Part shown: positions 1 through 11,736 of the stretch, piece by piece | Position numbering within the stretch: the stretch's first letter is position 1 | Layout: every line of letters begins with the position of its first letter | Assembly (NCBI GenBank): GCA_000310025.1 | Contig: FN648038.1 | Location: 219,126-283,125, forward strand | Source: Ectocarpus siliculosus | Taxonomy: Eukaryota; Sar; Phaeophyceae; Ectocarpales; Ectocarpaceae | DNA length: 64,000 bases | Direction: 5' to 3' | Notes under the pieces: model-generated | The model's input: only the letters and a program-made list of their open reading frames with translations | Database searches by the model: none | Told to the model about the DNA's origin: nothing | Position numbers and translations under genes: made by a program

Positions 1-1600
1 GGCACGAAACTGCAGAAAATTCTCTTTGTTCCCACTGCCCCCAGCTATCGTGAAAGTCATCGTTCGATTCAAAGTGACACGTTATTGCCGATATTCATGA
101 AGGCCCAAAAGGAAAATGGTGAGTCGTTGAACAAGTTGAGCTCCACCGAATTTGGCTTGACCAAGTTCACTCTTTCATTGCCGACGACATGCCTAGGCAG
201 TATTATTATCGGTGTCGCACGTCCCGCCGCCGACCCCTTTAAGACAGAGTGATTCACTGTCGTAACCATACGTGGGAAATTTTACTCTTCATTGTTGTCC
301 ATGACATTCATATGGAAGGTATTCTGTGTCCAAAGTCTCTGTGTGAAACCGAGTCCTCACACCCATGCACATGTTGCCCCGGTTGGATCGCATGAGAAGT
401 ATGAAAGTGCGGGGCGTCGTCGCCAAATATCTGATTCTCTTTCGGCTTCGACGTGGCTTCCTCATCGAGGGGAACCGATATGCATCTGATACCGTACCTC
501 TGCATTTTAGGGCAACACGACACTGTTGGAGAATCGCATGGAAAAACTTGGCCGAGACCAATGTGACAATCCAAGGCAAAATGGTACCGGTCGGCGAAAA
601 AATGGGCTCCATGGAAACGGGGCCAGGCATTTTTCATTCCTCTTGTCCATGCCATTCACAGCATATTCGGGGGTATTCAGAGTAATAACCTACACCAACT
701 GTGACAGGAGAGGAAAACAACTTTGTCAACCCACCTTGCGGTCCCGCGCAATCGATCTTCTCCAAAACCTGTGCACGGTTTGAAGCAGTTATCCTTCTCG
801 TATGCTCTTGCTGATGGTGCTCCGCGCCGGCGTTTCAGTCGCCGACACCCTCCGGCCATCGGTGAGGGGTTTTAGTTTTCCACCCCCCACCCTTCTTACA
901 TGCTTTGCTTGTGGAAGTTGAGCGTTGCCCATCTCCCTAACCCTCGTAGGAAGTGAGTCTACATACGTACAGAAGATCTCAAAAACACAGGCGCCAGAAA
1001 GTTTCAAATATCGTGCTGCTGTGACCCATTCCTGTGACCTTGGGAACACACGTGAGACGGTGGAGGTAGAGGGCAGCCAATGAAGGGATCAGGCAGCTTG
1101 GGACGCCCGTTACCTGACCCTCATCAGACCAGGGTGGTCAACGGGGATGCCATGTTCATCCCCGTGCGGTTTTGAGGACAGCCCGTCGTTGGGTCCTCAA
1201 CTCAGCCAGGGGCAAGAGTAGTGAGGGTTGGAGCTCTTCGTAGACGTGTTCCTCGCCATTTTCGCTACGGTTGCTGCTGTGCCGGTCTTGTTGGTATGCA
1301 GTAGGTAGACAGGGTGGTGGCGAGGTGGGGCACAGACGAAGGTGCAACGGGCATACCCACCGCTTGCGATCCCCACTCCTTCCGCCACCGAGTTTTACGC
1401 TCACGTGTTGGTAGTTGGGGCGGCTCCCCAGCGCATATTGACCTCTGGGTGCAGTGCGTTGGTCGAAGTGCTGACCAAAAGATGCTGGTCAACGTTTTCT
1501 GGTGTTGCGTTTGTTTGTATGCAGCGATGGAGATCGTCTTCTGTGTGGATTATGCAGCCGAGTCACCCTGCGCCCTTGTTAGGCCGTCGTAGGAAAGGCA
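1..1600. other. gene-poor left edge
   Basis: No reading frame here resembles a known protein and no convincing splice-bounded exon was found on either strand. The many short ORFs overlap each other on opposite strands, as expected by chance. Confidence 0.4.
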
Positions 1601-1634
1601 ATATCTAGTCATACCCTTGGGCCCACATGAATAT

Positions 1635-1857
1635 CGGTAACCACGCATCAGGTTGGGTCGAACGACGACTTTCGCGACAGCTGGAGGCCGTGGGAACACG
1701 GCGCATATAGTTTCGTGCCCATTGAAGGTGTGTTCGTATTTACAGTACGACACCGCCGAAAGTGGTGTTGTGGACACGTTCTTGGGCATATCTCGGGAAC
1801 CACATGTCGGTTGCCGCCAAACGACGGCTTGTGCGACAGCTGGGGGCCGTAGGAACT
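1635..1857. repeat. diverged tandem duplication, period about 158 bp
   Basis: A segment beginning AACGACGACTTTCGCGACAG at 1661 recurs as AACGACGGCTTGTGCGACAG at 1819, both followed by CTGG-GGCCGT-GGAAC. The flanking GGTAACCAC / GGAACCACA blocks also recur at the same spacing. Both copies encode similar short peptides on the minus strand, so an old local duplication is likelier than chance. Confidence 0.55.
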
Positions 1858-1921
1858 CAGAGATGCAGTTATTATTTTGCGACACAGGTGTCGTAAATAG
1901 CATTACCGTCAAATTTTCGCC

Positions 1922-2569
1922 ATGGCAGACATTTTCCAACAACTCTCACGTCAACGTTTTTCGGGCGACAACGTGCATTGCCCCATACTCATTAAAACCT
2001 CTCCTGACCAAGGCGATACGGTGCCTCAGTGCCACGAGATTACCGAGGACCGCCAGCAAGTTCTTGGAGACAACGGGGAGGAATGTCGATTCCTGTACGC
2101 GAAGGCCTTCGTCAAACAGAAAGGCACGAAACTTCAACCGCGAATAAAGGGGCGCCTCCCTATTGTCCTCGAGTACGCTCACTTGCCTGACATGTTCTTC
2201 CTCCACGAGAGACTCGAGGTGAGCTCCATCAATACTCGATCTCTTCCGTAAAATACATGTAGACGAGCCCTACGACGTATTTGCCAGTCAGGCCCTTGCC
2301 GAGGCCGAACATCGAACGCCAAGAGCTCCCGCCCTAGAAATCCCTTCTTTGATTCAGATTTTCATCACGAAATACACCGACCGACACCGTGGGACCGTCA
2401 ACGCAACTTGTCGTCTCGCCATGCGCTAGGCAGACACCACGGCTCCCTTGGCAGCGGATATTGACGAGATGGACGTAGACCACACAAACCCGACTTGGGC
2501 GGAGGTTGAGCTCACGACCAGCAAGGGAGGGTACACCACCGTCAACGTACATCCCGTTGAGGATAAAGG
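1922..2569 (+). pseudogene. frameshifted protein-coding remnant, family not recognised
   Basis: An ATG-started frame runs from 1922 to about 2220 with ordinary globular composition. It then continues without loss of coding character in another frame from about 2222 (APSILDLFRKIHVDEPYDVF and onward) to an in-frame TAG at 2427. Acidic coding-like sequence continues beyond that stop to about 2570. No intron fits between the first two parts because they abut, so at least one frameshift and one stop interrupt the frame. The appearance is that of a decayed transposon or viral gene, but no diagnostic motif was seen. Confidence 0.4.
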
Positions 2570-3960
2570 AGTATGGGCAGGGGGGTAGCGGTCAGCGGCG
2601 CCCATATCGTCAAGCAGTAGTCTTTAATGGTCCCTGCTTCTATGACCGTTCACAGGGTCCAAGGGCTAGGGTTCGAAAGAGTGGCAAGGTGGATTCGTTC
2701 TACAGGGTTCTTCGCCCAAGGGTGAGTGGTGCACCGCCGAGCCCCGGTGGGGAAACGCTCGACGGTCTGTTCCTCGTCTTACCAGACATCGTCTTGCTGG
2801 GCAGAGAGCTACCGAGGGGGTACCTCACGAGTTTCGCCAAACACTCATTGCATTGATGCCATCAACGACCCCCCATCGGGGGCCTCCCCGATACATGTAT
2901 GCGACAAAAAAGCACACACGACGGTTACGGTTAACGTGGAGTGACATACGCTACACTGTCGGGACGAGCGGTGGCCATACAATGCCCCAAGCAAGTGGAC
3001 GGAGGTGTGGCCTGGAGCATTGTACGACGATTTGGGTGAGGCAAGGCGTGTCGAGGCGGGGATACATATGCCCTTGCTGAGCGGCCGAACAAACAATCCT
3101 ATTGTAGCAATGGAGCCAGTATTATAGGAGCGAAGAGCGCCACACCGAGTGCGACACATGGCCGATTACTTTTCCTGGCAGTCGCTGCATTGTGGTCACA
3201 TCTTTTTGTGCTTCAACCAAGGGTAACGTGTACGAAGACGACGATAGTATCCACCTGCCTCCTCCCATTCAGAAACACAGGGCGTTCATTCCACTTCCAT
3301 ATCCCTCTTCTTTTGCGCACATGACCGAACTCATATCTCGCCAGTCGACAACAACGAAGCAACGTCAGAATTAACCAGAGACGCACGCCACTCCAGTTTC
3401 TGTATGCATACTACGCCCACGACGTATGACGTATCTATGCGAAATTACGACCGGTTTTCGGCAGTCTAGCGTGCTAATTATCAGGCAGGGACACGAAAAG
3501 AAGCACGCAGCAGTTGCAAAGACGAAGGCTTACCGTGCTCACTGCAAGGAATGAATCAAATTACATATACACGCACGCCACGTGAGTTCGGCAGCCGACA
3601 AAACAGCAATGCGCTGCCGTCTCCAAGGGGCAACAAGGACTCGTCTGGGCGACGATTGTTGTCGGATTCTGCTATTTTTGCCGAAGCGAAAAACGCGGTC
3701 TGTTGGTGTTGGTTTTTTTGGGGGGGGGGCGTCTGGCTCTGGTATTTACTTGAAAAACAAAATGGCAATCTGATTGTCTTGTCAGAACCACAGAGGAGAA
3801 GGTTGCCTAAAGACCTTGCATCAACAACGAGTGCGCAGGGTACGCTTGCTCACGCATGGAGAAAGGGGATCGCCCCTCTAGAAAAAGTCTCCGAAAATGC
3901 GAATCTACTGCTGAGTACCCCCAAGCAACTATACTTCGATTCGTAACCTATGCTGGCTGG
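2570..3960. other. intergenic, nothing recognised
   Basis: Only short overlapping ORFs and a G run (about 3721-3729) are visible. No splice-bounded exon or known domain was found. Confidence 0.35.
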
Positions 3961-3965
3961 CACGA

Positions 3966-4714
3966 TCAAAATGTTGCCATCCTTGGCTTCGCGTGTCTTT
4001 TACAGAAGTCACGTTGTTCGCTGCCATTCATGCCGAAGACTGCGAACCCGGTGCAACCTGGATGGACACACCTTTTGGCGACGGCCTGCACTACTTCGCG
4101 TGCTTAGAGCAGAACTCGCGCTTGTTGGTGCCGTCTTCACCACTTGACCGGTACTTGAAGCACCCCGGGTGGCGGCACCTCTTACGGACGACATCCACCA
4201 TGCCCTGCTTCGCGTGCTGAGCGCAGAACTCCGACCGCTTGGTGCCGTCTGTACCATAAGAAGGGTGCTTCATACACCCTGGGTCGCGGCATCTCTTATT
4301 GCGAACGTCAATCATTCCTTGCTTCGCGTGTTTGATGCAGAAGTCCGCCTTCTTGCTGCCGGCTATGCCATATGACGGCCGCGTCTTGCACCCTGGATGG
4401 GCGCACCTCTTGTGAAGGAGGTCGACCATGCCCCGTTTCGCGTGCGGAGAGCAGAACACCACCTTCGTCGTGCCGCCTGTGCCATATGACGGGTGTTAAT
4501 TACACCCTGGATGGGCGCACCTCTTGTTGCGAATGTCAACCATGCCCTTCTTCGAGTGCTTAGAGCAGAACTCCCGCTTCGTGGTGCCCTCTCTGCCGAA
4601 ACACGGCCACTTCGTGCACCCGTGTTCCTGGCAACTACCCTGTCCCTGATTCGCCACCTTGGATGTTGCCGCCGCCCCCGTTCCACCTCTCGATCCTTCC
4701 GGAGCGGAGCCCAT
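3966..4714 (-). pseudogene. EsV-1-7 repeat protein gene, interrupted (six repeats)
   Basis: Six copies of the EsV-1-7 motif (KRC-x-HPGC ... PSYG ... FC-x-x-HAK-x-GMVD) follow one another. This cysteine/histidine repeat was first noted in the Ectocarpus virus EsV-1 and occurs in brown-algal proteins such as the developmental regulator IMMEDIATE UPRIGHT. The likely start is the ATG at 4714 (MGSAPEGSRGG); an open frame with no ATG extends upstream to 4888. Repeat 1 is intact. Repeat 2 carries an in-frame TAA (4496-4498) where HPGC-N-K-H would be expected, one base away from a lysine codon. Repeats 3 to 5 continue in the same frame to a TAG at about 4091. There the segment linking HAK to KRC is 7 bp shorter than in the other repeats, so repeat 6 (RCVHPGC ... 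FCKRHAK) lies in another frame and ends at a TGA at 3966. It is probably a pseudogene; sequencing error is possible but would have to have happened twice. The repeats are thought to bind metal; that role is inference. Confidence 0.85.
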
Positions 4715-4888
4715 CGGTCGGCGCTTGGATGATTCTATCGTAGAGCTGGTACCCCAAAGCAAATCCACACAGCTGGGTGGCGGCAAAACACCCGGGGGGT
4801 TGGCCGACAGATGATCATTCAAACAATGTACGAAACCTACGTTGCGGATCAGGGAGTAGTGCTTACAGTCATCGACCCATTCCCGCAC

Positions 4889-5230
4889 AAACAGACGGTT
4901 CGTGGAAATGATGAAGCTAAGCTACCTTCGCCGTACCTCGATAGGCTCAAAGAACTATAGCACGAAATATTGGATACCAGAATTTAGAGGGAAAGCTGAG
5001 GGCTACGAAAACAACAGAACTCACTCAAATTTTCGACTCAGAGCAGCATCGCGTATGTGGTGTTTGCTGCCGTCCGAAGAGAGCTATTTATGTTTCGTTT
5101 TCGGACAGCAGGAAGATGGCAAGGTACGGTCTCGCTGATCTAGTCATGCGATTATTTTTTTTTCCGGATTTCCCGGATCACAGATCCTTACCGAAAATAC
5201 TAAGGGCAACTTGGTAGCATTTGTTAGGCG
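4889..5230. other. intergenic, nothing recognised
   Basis: AT-richer than the flanks and includes a T run near 5155-5163. No gene is supported. Confidence 0.3.
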
Positions 5231-5234
5231 GACA

Positions 5235-6500
5235 TAGTTTCGGCGGTAACGCCCTTTGGCCGTAACGTATGTTTTCTGCGGTAGGCGAGAACACCTTTTG
5301 GCGGAGGCAATAGAATAAAGATGGCGGATATTGATCGGTGGTGTTGCCATATCGCTGAAATTGGTTCAGCGGTAGGCAAAAAAGAGTTTTTAGGCTGTAA
5401 CGACTTTGGCGGAGGCGGTGCAACAGAAAAACGGCGGGATTTTTTGGCGGTAACGCCATACGGCGGTAAATTTTGGCGGTAGGCGGTATTTGAGTTTTTC
5501 GGTGATGACGACTTCGGCGGAGGCGTTAAAAAAAAACGGCGGTAAACCGGTGGTATGCCGGTACCGCCCACGGCGGCGGTATTTCGCGGGAAAGAAGGCC
5601 ATCTGGCAGCAACTTCAAGCGACACCAAAAAAGGCGGTAATTGCGGTGTTAAGTTACGGCGCCCGAACGGACGGCGAAACTCTTTCCCGAGGATTGTCCA
5701 TGTACTTTCATGGTTTGTTTTTGTCGTTCACCAGTCAATGAAGCTCACGTTTAGAGTCAATTCAACGTAAAGATAGAAAAATGAAAAAAAGAGACAACCA
5801 AAAATCAGAGAGCTAGCTGGAAGCTAGGGGCACGAACTAAATAAATACTACACGACCAATCGTGGTATCTCATTGTGTAGGCTATGGTTGATTGACGTGT
5901 TCGCCCACATCTCCTGCTCCTCCACGGATTTCTGCGCACTCTCGACTTCCTTCTAGAAATCGCTGCCCGACTACCCACATGGCCATTCGGTATCTCACAG
6001 CCTAAGGTCAATCGACGCGTTCTGTGATGATGTACCTATACGGCGGAATTTTTCGGCGGTATTGCCGTGTGGCTCTAATTCGTGCGGCAGGAGACGGTAA
6101 TGCGGTTCTTGGCGGTAACGACTTTGGTGGAGGCGGTAAAACTAGAAAATGGCGGCAGTTTTCGGCGTTGTGTTGTAGTTGTTTTCAAAATAAAGCCGTT
6201 ACGGTCTCCGCTCAGCACCTTCTAACGTCCGTACTGGGCCAACTGACGCGGATGCCTTCCGTGGTCACAAGCCAACTACCCACCCAGGAGGTAGACCATT
6301 CTAAAAATCGAACACAACCCCAGAAACGCCCTCCAAGACGCGATTTGATAACCAAACTAAAAATTTGGCGGTAAGAATTGGCGGTAGGCGGCAACGCGTT
6401 CTTTTCGCGGTAACGACTTTGGCGGTGGCGGAAAAAAAAGCACAACGGTGGTAGAACGGGGGATTTCCGATACCGCCCACCACGGCCGCAATTTGACGGG
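5235..6500. repeat. GGCGGTA-rich degenerate repeat units
   Basis: At least five diverged copies of a unit of about 60-70 bp are spread here. The unit has the order GGCGGTAGGC ... TTTT-GGCGGTAACGACTTTGGCGG ... AAAAA-CGGCGG. Copies start near 5276, 5380, 5478, 6080 and 6379; the first three are spaced about 105 bp apart. The short string GGCGGTA or TTGGCGG recurs dozens of times. The last copies share a downstream TACCGCCCAC block (5563 and 6471). It reads as a decayed minisatellite or transposon interior, and the ORFs across it are by-products of the repeat. Confidence 0.6.
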
Positions 6501-8440
6501 GGCAAAAGCAAACCCTTGGAAAACACCATGTGTAGCCGGCACTTCACTCACAGTCAACACAAGCGACAAGGGCGTTTTATTGGAAACACGTCGCGACATG
6601 GACGATTCCAATTTTCTGCTGAGTGGACGCGGAATCACATTATCCGCAAAAATCAGAAGTGAGTTTACCTCAGCTGAAGATGAAGAGTTTCCAATTAATC
6701 GAAGCTGGAGTAATACTGCCACAAACGATGTCTGGATCAACCATCCATGATTGGATAGTGTTGATTGAGGTCATTATGATACCTAAAAATAATACTTCAA
6801 AATAGCAGCGTAAACAAAGCTATTCCCTCAAGATTGTAGGCTCAGCCAACCGTCGCTATTCATCTCCTCCGACAGTTTGTTGCGCTATCCCAGTCTTTCG
6901 TTTGGCAGACACATAATCGATTTCCAAACGTAAGCGTTGTGGGTAGTCCGCTGTTTCATCGCTATTTTCCTTTTCAGCAAAGGCCGAGGGAACCGAGAAC
7001 GCCCGTGCCCCCACTAGAATATGTGTAGGATGTACCAATTGCTCAACACAGAGGAACTCCTCGTCATGAGTCCGAGGAAAAACGCAAGGCGGGACCGAGC
7101 GTCTACTTCCAGCTTCATTTTGTTTTATGGCATGCTGCTGATGCTTCGGATCGGTCCCGTTGTTATTGGTGTCTCATCTCTCAAACATTCCCGATTATTG
7201 TGTGCGCTTCGAATACAACAACGGATATGCCGAGACCCGGCAGACGTTTTCGCGCATACTTCGGCAAAGATGCGATGAGGTTGAACCATTACGTGAAGAT
7301 GTCTGTTGTACAGGCATGCTCGATTCGGTGCCGTTGGTGTCGCGGTGTGCTGCAGGCGTCGAAGCTAGACTTTCGCCGTAACGACATACTTTGCTCTCCT
7401 CCAGCTCTCACTCCTTTGGGAATGATACAAATGATTAATTGATCACAGCTGTGGATTCTAGTATGTGGAGGTTGCTTTCGAAGCAGAACGTGCTGCTTGA
7501 TGTGTTTGAACTGTTTTGTCCTCCTGTATGCGCCGAAGCTCCCTAACCAACTCGAATATCGCTGTCCCTGCCATCCACTACGCACAGCCCACCTGGTGTC
7601 TAAACATAGAGACAGATACTCAGGAGTATACGTGTGGTGAGTGCGGAACGCCGTTTCGTACATTTTCGTCGAACTGCGCGGGTCCGGGGGGTTGGCTTCG
7701 AATAGCCACGTTGTCCTCTAGGAAAGTTCGGCCTCGAGTCATCCACCTAGAAACGGCGGGCAATCTACGTCCGAATCGCACATCCCTGCATTCGATCCGG
7801 CAGTACAGATGCAAGGCCAAGTGGCAAAAAGCTCTTACCTTCCGGCGTAGTTGTGTCGCGTCCGCCGGCGGGAAGCGTTCACTTTGCCCTCGAGCTTGCG
7901 CTTGCCCCGCCTTGCCTGCAGCAACACATCAAACAACTTGCTAAGAACGGGCTTCGCTTACGCTGGAAGCGTCCGCGGGAAAACATGATAGAATGGCTTG
8001 GAGGGAACCAGGAATCCATAATATCCAACATGGGCAACATGAACACAACGTAGAGTTGGATCCCCCGCACAATCTCATCAACATTCCGGATTCAGAAACC
8101 GCTTGGAACCGCGTGTTGTTGAGGAAGTGACAAACGAGACCATGACTTACCAAGCAACTGTCAGTGACAATGATCACAACGCATTCGAGGAAATGGAGTA
8201 GCGCTATCGCCGTGAAGTGTAAATGACCTGCACAGGATGACTTTACCCAGGTTCATGGGCGTAAAACGTAAATCACCATAAAGGGTGCGGATGTCTGACA
8301 AACAGGTACGGTGAGCGTCGCCAGCAGTTACATGAGACATGTGCTTTTCACTGGGAGGGTCTCTTTTTTCAGGCGTCAAACGTGCGTGCTCTAATTCACG
8401 GCGAACAATCCGAGTCATGATTGTTGGCGTACCTTCACCT
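6501..8440. other. no secure gene
   Basis: Several ORFs of 60-140 codons occur on both strands and overlap one another. None shows a recognised domain or a clean pair of splice sites. A minus-strand frame at 7620-7820 has protein-like composition but no family could be assigned. Confidence 0.3.
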
Positions 8441-8450
8441 TTTCCGCCCC

Positions 8451-8525
8451 CCGCTCCTCCTCCTCCCCCCCCTCCTCCTCCTCCTCTTCCTCCTCCTCCT
8501 CCTCCAGCTCCTGCTCCTCCCCCTC
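8451..8525. repeat. (CTC)n polypyrimidine microsatellite
   Basis: Nearly pure CTC/CCT/CTT triplets form a homopyrimidine tract. It produces artefactual poly-Gly, poly-Glu and poly-Pro frames on both strands. Mirror-symmetric purine/pyrimidine tracts of this kind can form triplex DNA, but nothing here shows a function. Confidence 0.8.
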
Positions 8526-8884
8526 TACGCAATCGATCCCGGGGGTGTCCTTTTGACGACATCCAACACACCAGGGACCGAGGATCGTGCCATCGCAAGG
8601 GGTAAGAGAATATGTATGGCGGTCAAAACATACCGGAGGCAACCCAACGGCCCAAATCCACTACACAAGTCAGGACTAAAAAAATCAAGGAACACAACTT
8701 GGTTGTGGGCTGAATGCATGCCTTGCTTACGATCGGTCTCGACGGGTTTTGCTACGATTGGAATCAGTACTTTTCCTACAGATTTACGGGAAAGGGAGAG
8801 CACTTCTTCATGATCTGCATCAAAAACTGCCCCTTCTGAACGGCCATCCCCGAACGCCTCTACCAGTAGACGTGCATGACGAGG

Positions 8885-9181
8885 TCAATTGGCAGGACGA
8901 ATAATGAGTGAAATAGCAGCAGCGCGATCGAGCGGTACCGAGGGGGAGTCGGTTACACGCGGCAGGTCGAAGCAATCTCCTGCTGCTACAAGAACGAAGG
9001 CGGCACTGCACGAGCCTAGGCATCCGTGGATACTCACATCGGGCTCCGGATAGGTGCTCCCAGCCCAGGGCATCACTTTGACGGTGGGAAATGTGTCCTT
9101 ATCCGCTCCATCATGTGCGGATATCTCTGACTCGACGGCCTGCAGCCCGGAAGCATGACGGTCGCGACTGGGCAGGTGCAA
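8885..9181 (-). CDS. coding-like ORF fragment, unknown
   Basis: An open frame of about 98 codons with natural amino-acid composition (FPTVKVMPWAGSTYPEPDVS, then AAFVLVAAGDCFDLPRV) ends at a TAA at 8885. There is no convincing start, so it may be an exon or the relic of a mobile element. Neighbouring minus-strand frames (7620-7820, 9111-9329) look similar but are in different frames. No family was recognised. Confidence 0.25.
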   Translation of the reverse strand: MHLPSRDRHASGLQAVESEISAHDGADKDTFPTVKVMPWAGSTYPEPDVSIHGCLGSCSAAFVLVAAGDCFDLPRVTDSPSVPLDRAAAISLIIRPAN

Positions 9182-9906
9182 AAGTGAAGAATAAGGCTGG
9201 TGGATATACTCCTGCTTGGTGTCCTAGTTTCCCTTCAATCCGTACGTGGTAGACGTGCCAGAGGGATATATCCTGTACCATATTTCCGGCGCTGCATGCG
9301 GCCGTTAAGCGCACAACACTCACTTCCAACAGGGGCTCACCTTGGTCTCCGCATTAAAATCGCCATCCTTGACTTCTGAACCACGAGACGTCGCACCTGC
9401 GTGATGAAAGGTACGAAACACGAACAACCGGCGTCGTATTGAATGTTGTTGAAAATGCGCAAGGGATCATGCAGGCGATGTGGCAGAGCAAGCTCCCAGC
9501 ACTGTTTCGGGTTCCTAGTCAACCTTCAACCACGGTATATTCCGCCACACTACCAAGCCGTATTGGGTAAAATTCCAGAGTCTTTGCGCACCTTGGTCCA
9601 CCCTGTCGCTGCTGCCTCCATTTGTCATTCTCCTGAAATCGGCCATTGGAACAAGATGAACAGCACAAGCGCAACATCACCATAAACGCATACAGCCACA
9701 GCATCGCGCGGCCAGTTCTACAGCACCTTTATGAAGTACCCCATGCCCCGGCAAGGCTGCAAGCGCAGAACATATGGTATGTTAAAGTGAGAAGGCAGAG
9801 AGGACAGTGTCGAATGACTTGTACAACCCAGACTGGAAGACGTCGAATTGTGACAATAACGAGCAGCATCACTCAAGCGAATACGCTAAGCGGCCGGCCA
9901 ATATTG

Positions 9907-10281
9907 TCAACAAAGCGCATACTTGTCCGCCATGACCACAACTGGTTCAAGATCCGCTTCCAAGGCTGCTGCAGCTGCGTGCGCCGCCTCTGCCACTTCG
10001 ACTGCCGCCTTCGCCGCTGCCGATTTTTCTGCAGCCGCTTCCTTTGCCGCTTGAGCCGCCGATACCGCTGCAGCCGCCCTGTCAGCCGCCGCCTCGACCG
10101 CCTCGACCGCAATCAAGACATTGACTGCCTCCGTCTTGACGAGGCTGGCTGCTTGAGACACAATTTCAGTTGCTTGAGATAGAGGAAGGGCGCCAACACC
10201 CGTCGTACGAGCCACAACTTCTTCATCGATGGCTTTCAGGCTCGAAAACGCGAGTCTAAGCGTCTCCGAAGTGATCGTCAT
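9907..10281 (-). CDS. alanine-rich coiled-coil protein or exon
   Basis: The first in-frame ATG is at 10281 (MTITSETLRLAFSSL). After about 50 ordinary residues the frame becomes an alanine/glutamate/lysine-rich helix (repeats of the type AAQAAKEAAAEKSAAAKAAV) predicted to form a long amphipathic coiled coil, ending VVVMADKYALC at a stop at 9907. A possible splice donor (GACAA|GTATGC) ends coding sequence at 9923, and an acceptor-like TACAG-ACAG precedes the frame, so this could be an internal exon of a longer gene. The composition bias makes a family assignment impossible from sequence alone. Confidence 0.45.
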   Translation of the reverse strand: MTITSETLRLAFSSLKAIDEEVVARTTGVGALPLSQATEIVSQAASLVKTEAVNVLIAVEAVEAAADRAAAAVSAAQAAKEAAAEKSAAAKAAVEVAEAAHAAAAALEADLEPVVVMADKYALC

Positions 10282-10545
10282 TTCTTCTCTCGCCGTCGCC
10301 ACATCTCTTAAACCTGTCTGTCCGCAGTACAGACGACACCGGCGAGGTCAGAAGGGGGGCGATGGGTGAGAGGGAGGACACGGGATCTTGATACTGTACA
10401 CAGCACGAAGTTGCCGAGGCTGAGAGAGAAGGTACAGACAGTGGTTGTCACCCATAGGTCTTGCAACTGGGGCCTCTACTGCAGAACCAAGAGGCGGGCC
10501 CCGTGCATCAGAGAGAAGGGAGTCTCCTCGAGCTCGTCTATGTCT

Positions 10546-11124
10546 TCATGCTGCTTCGACATTTTTCAATATTGGTGCACCTTCGGGAACGACTGCAGTA
10601 AGCCGCGGAGAGGCAACGGCCGCGACCGTTTTCGGCTTCATCCCAGGCGGGAAACCCAGTCTCCAAATGTCGGTCCCTTCCAACGCGATGCAGGCCCAAA
10701 CGTAATCACCGAGAGACCAAAATTGCTCTCTTTTTTCGACCAGAACAAGATCTACGCAGCACCGATGGAAGATCTGCTGGCTTCTGAGGAGGAAGAAAAA
10801 TAGCGCACTCTTTCGTCGCACCGGTTTGGTGGTGATCCATCCAGAGATAGCCGTGCTACAGAGGCATGTGTCCCGAAAACTCGTAGGAGACACCTCACCC
10901 GAAGACTGGGAGTTGTCGAGGTAAAAGGGGAACACCAAAGCGGAGATGCCACGTGCGAATTGGTACGAGCTACGCATAGCCAAAGCCAAAATAGAGGCGT
11001 CACACTCTGCTATATCCCCGCACATCCATCCATAGAACACATCCACCCGCCGTGGCCGAATCCCTTCCGGTTGTGAAAGTGTAGCAGTAACAGCAGACCT
11101 GGTGCCCGCTTTCCGGCTACACAA
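10546..11124 (-). CDS. hypothetical ORF, 192 codons
   Basis: One of the longer uninterrupted frames in the left part of the window. It has no recognised motif, and an ORF of this length is expected about once by chance in a window of this size. The opposite strand also has a plausible frame (10445-10705). It is listed only as a candidate. Confidence 0.2.
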   Translation of the reverse strand: MCSRKAGTRSAVTATLSQPEGIRPRRVDVFYGWMCGDIAECDASILALAMRSSYQFARGISALVFPFYLDNSQSSGEVSPTSFRDTCLCSTAISGWITTKPVRRKSALFFFLLRSQQIFHRCCVDLVLVEKREQFWSLGDYVWACIALEGTDIWRLGFPPGMKPKTVAAVASPRLTAVVPEGAPILKNVEAA

Positions 11125-11736
11125 CAGGAAGTCTTGACGATGCGCTTGCCGTTGGAAAATCTCAACATAAATGATGGGTGAAAATGGATGGGAGTCATCG
11201 CAGCAGAGAGCGAAGTCGAGGCGATGGTGCTGTTGGCGCAGTCGTCACATGAGACTCATTACGATAGGCATGGTGTCTTGCGCCAGACAGCAAGAGGGCA
11301 TGGGACGAGGGAAGCAAACAAAAGACGCCACCTTCAGCATGCGAAACAGGATGAAACATGTGACTGAGATGATAGAGAAAGACAACGGTCCAATCGAGCG
11401 AAAGGCCTGTGGCTCTGAGCTGTTTGTCGGGCAACTTTCCACACCGCGCGGTCCCATGGTTGTATCCAGTGCATTCGTGTCTGCCACCACTGCTCATTTA
11501 GGTACCGCTCGTTTGGCGGTACTGAGGGCCAACGCGTGCGTGTGTGTGCCTCCGCCGTTGGGTTAGCTTTTCACACCCCAGTGGGAAGCTTCCAAGATCC
11601 GAATGGGTCGACAGCGTGATCAGGCAACGAGTTGCCTAATTATCCATTAGCAAGGGGGAACACAGTGACCCGTGTCCCTCGCAAAATATCATTGCTGCAA
11701 CCAAATTCTTCTAATCTCAGATTACAAATGACGTCA

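Noticed and set aside
8161-8605. Glycine-, glutamate- or proline-rich ORFs
   Set aside because: Translations of the CTC microsatellite in different frames, with no supporting coding sequence outside the repeat.
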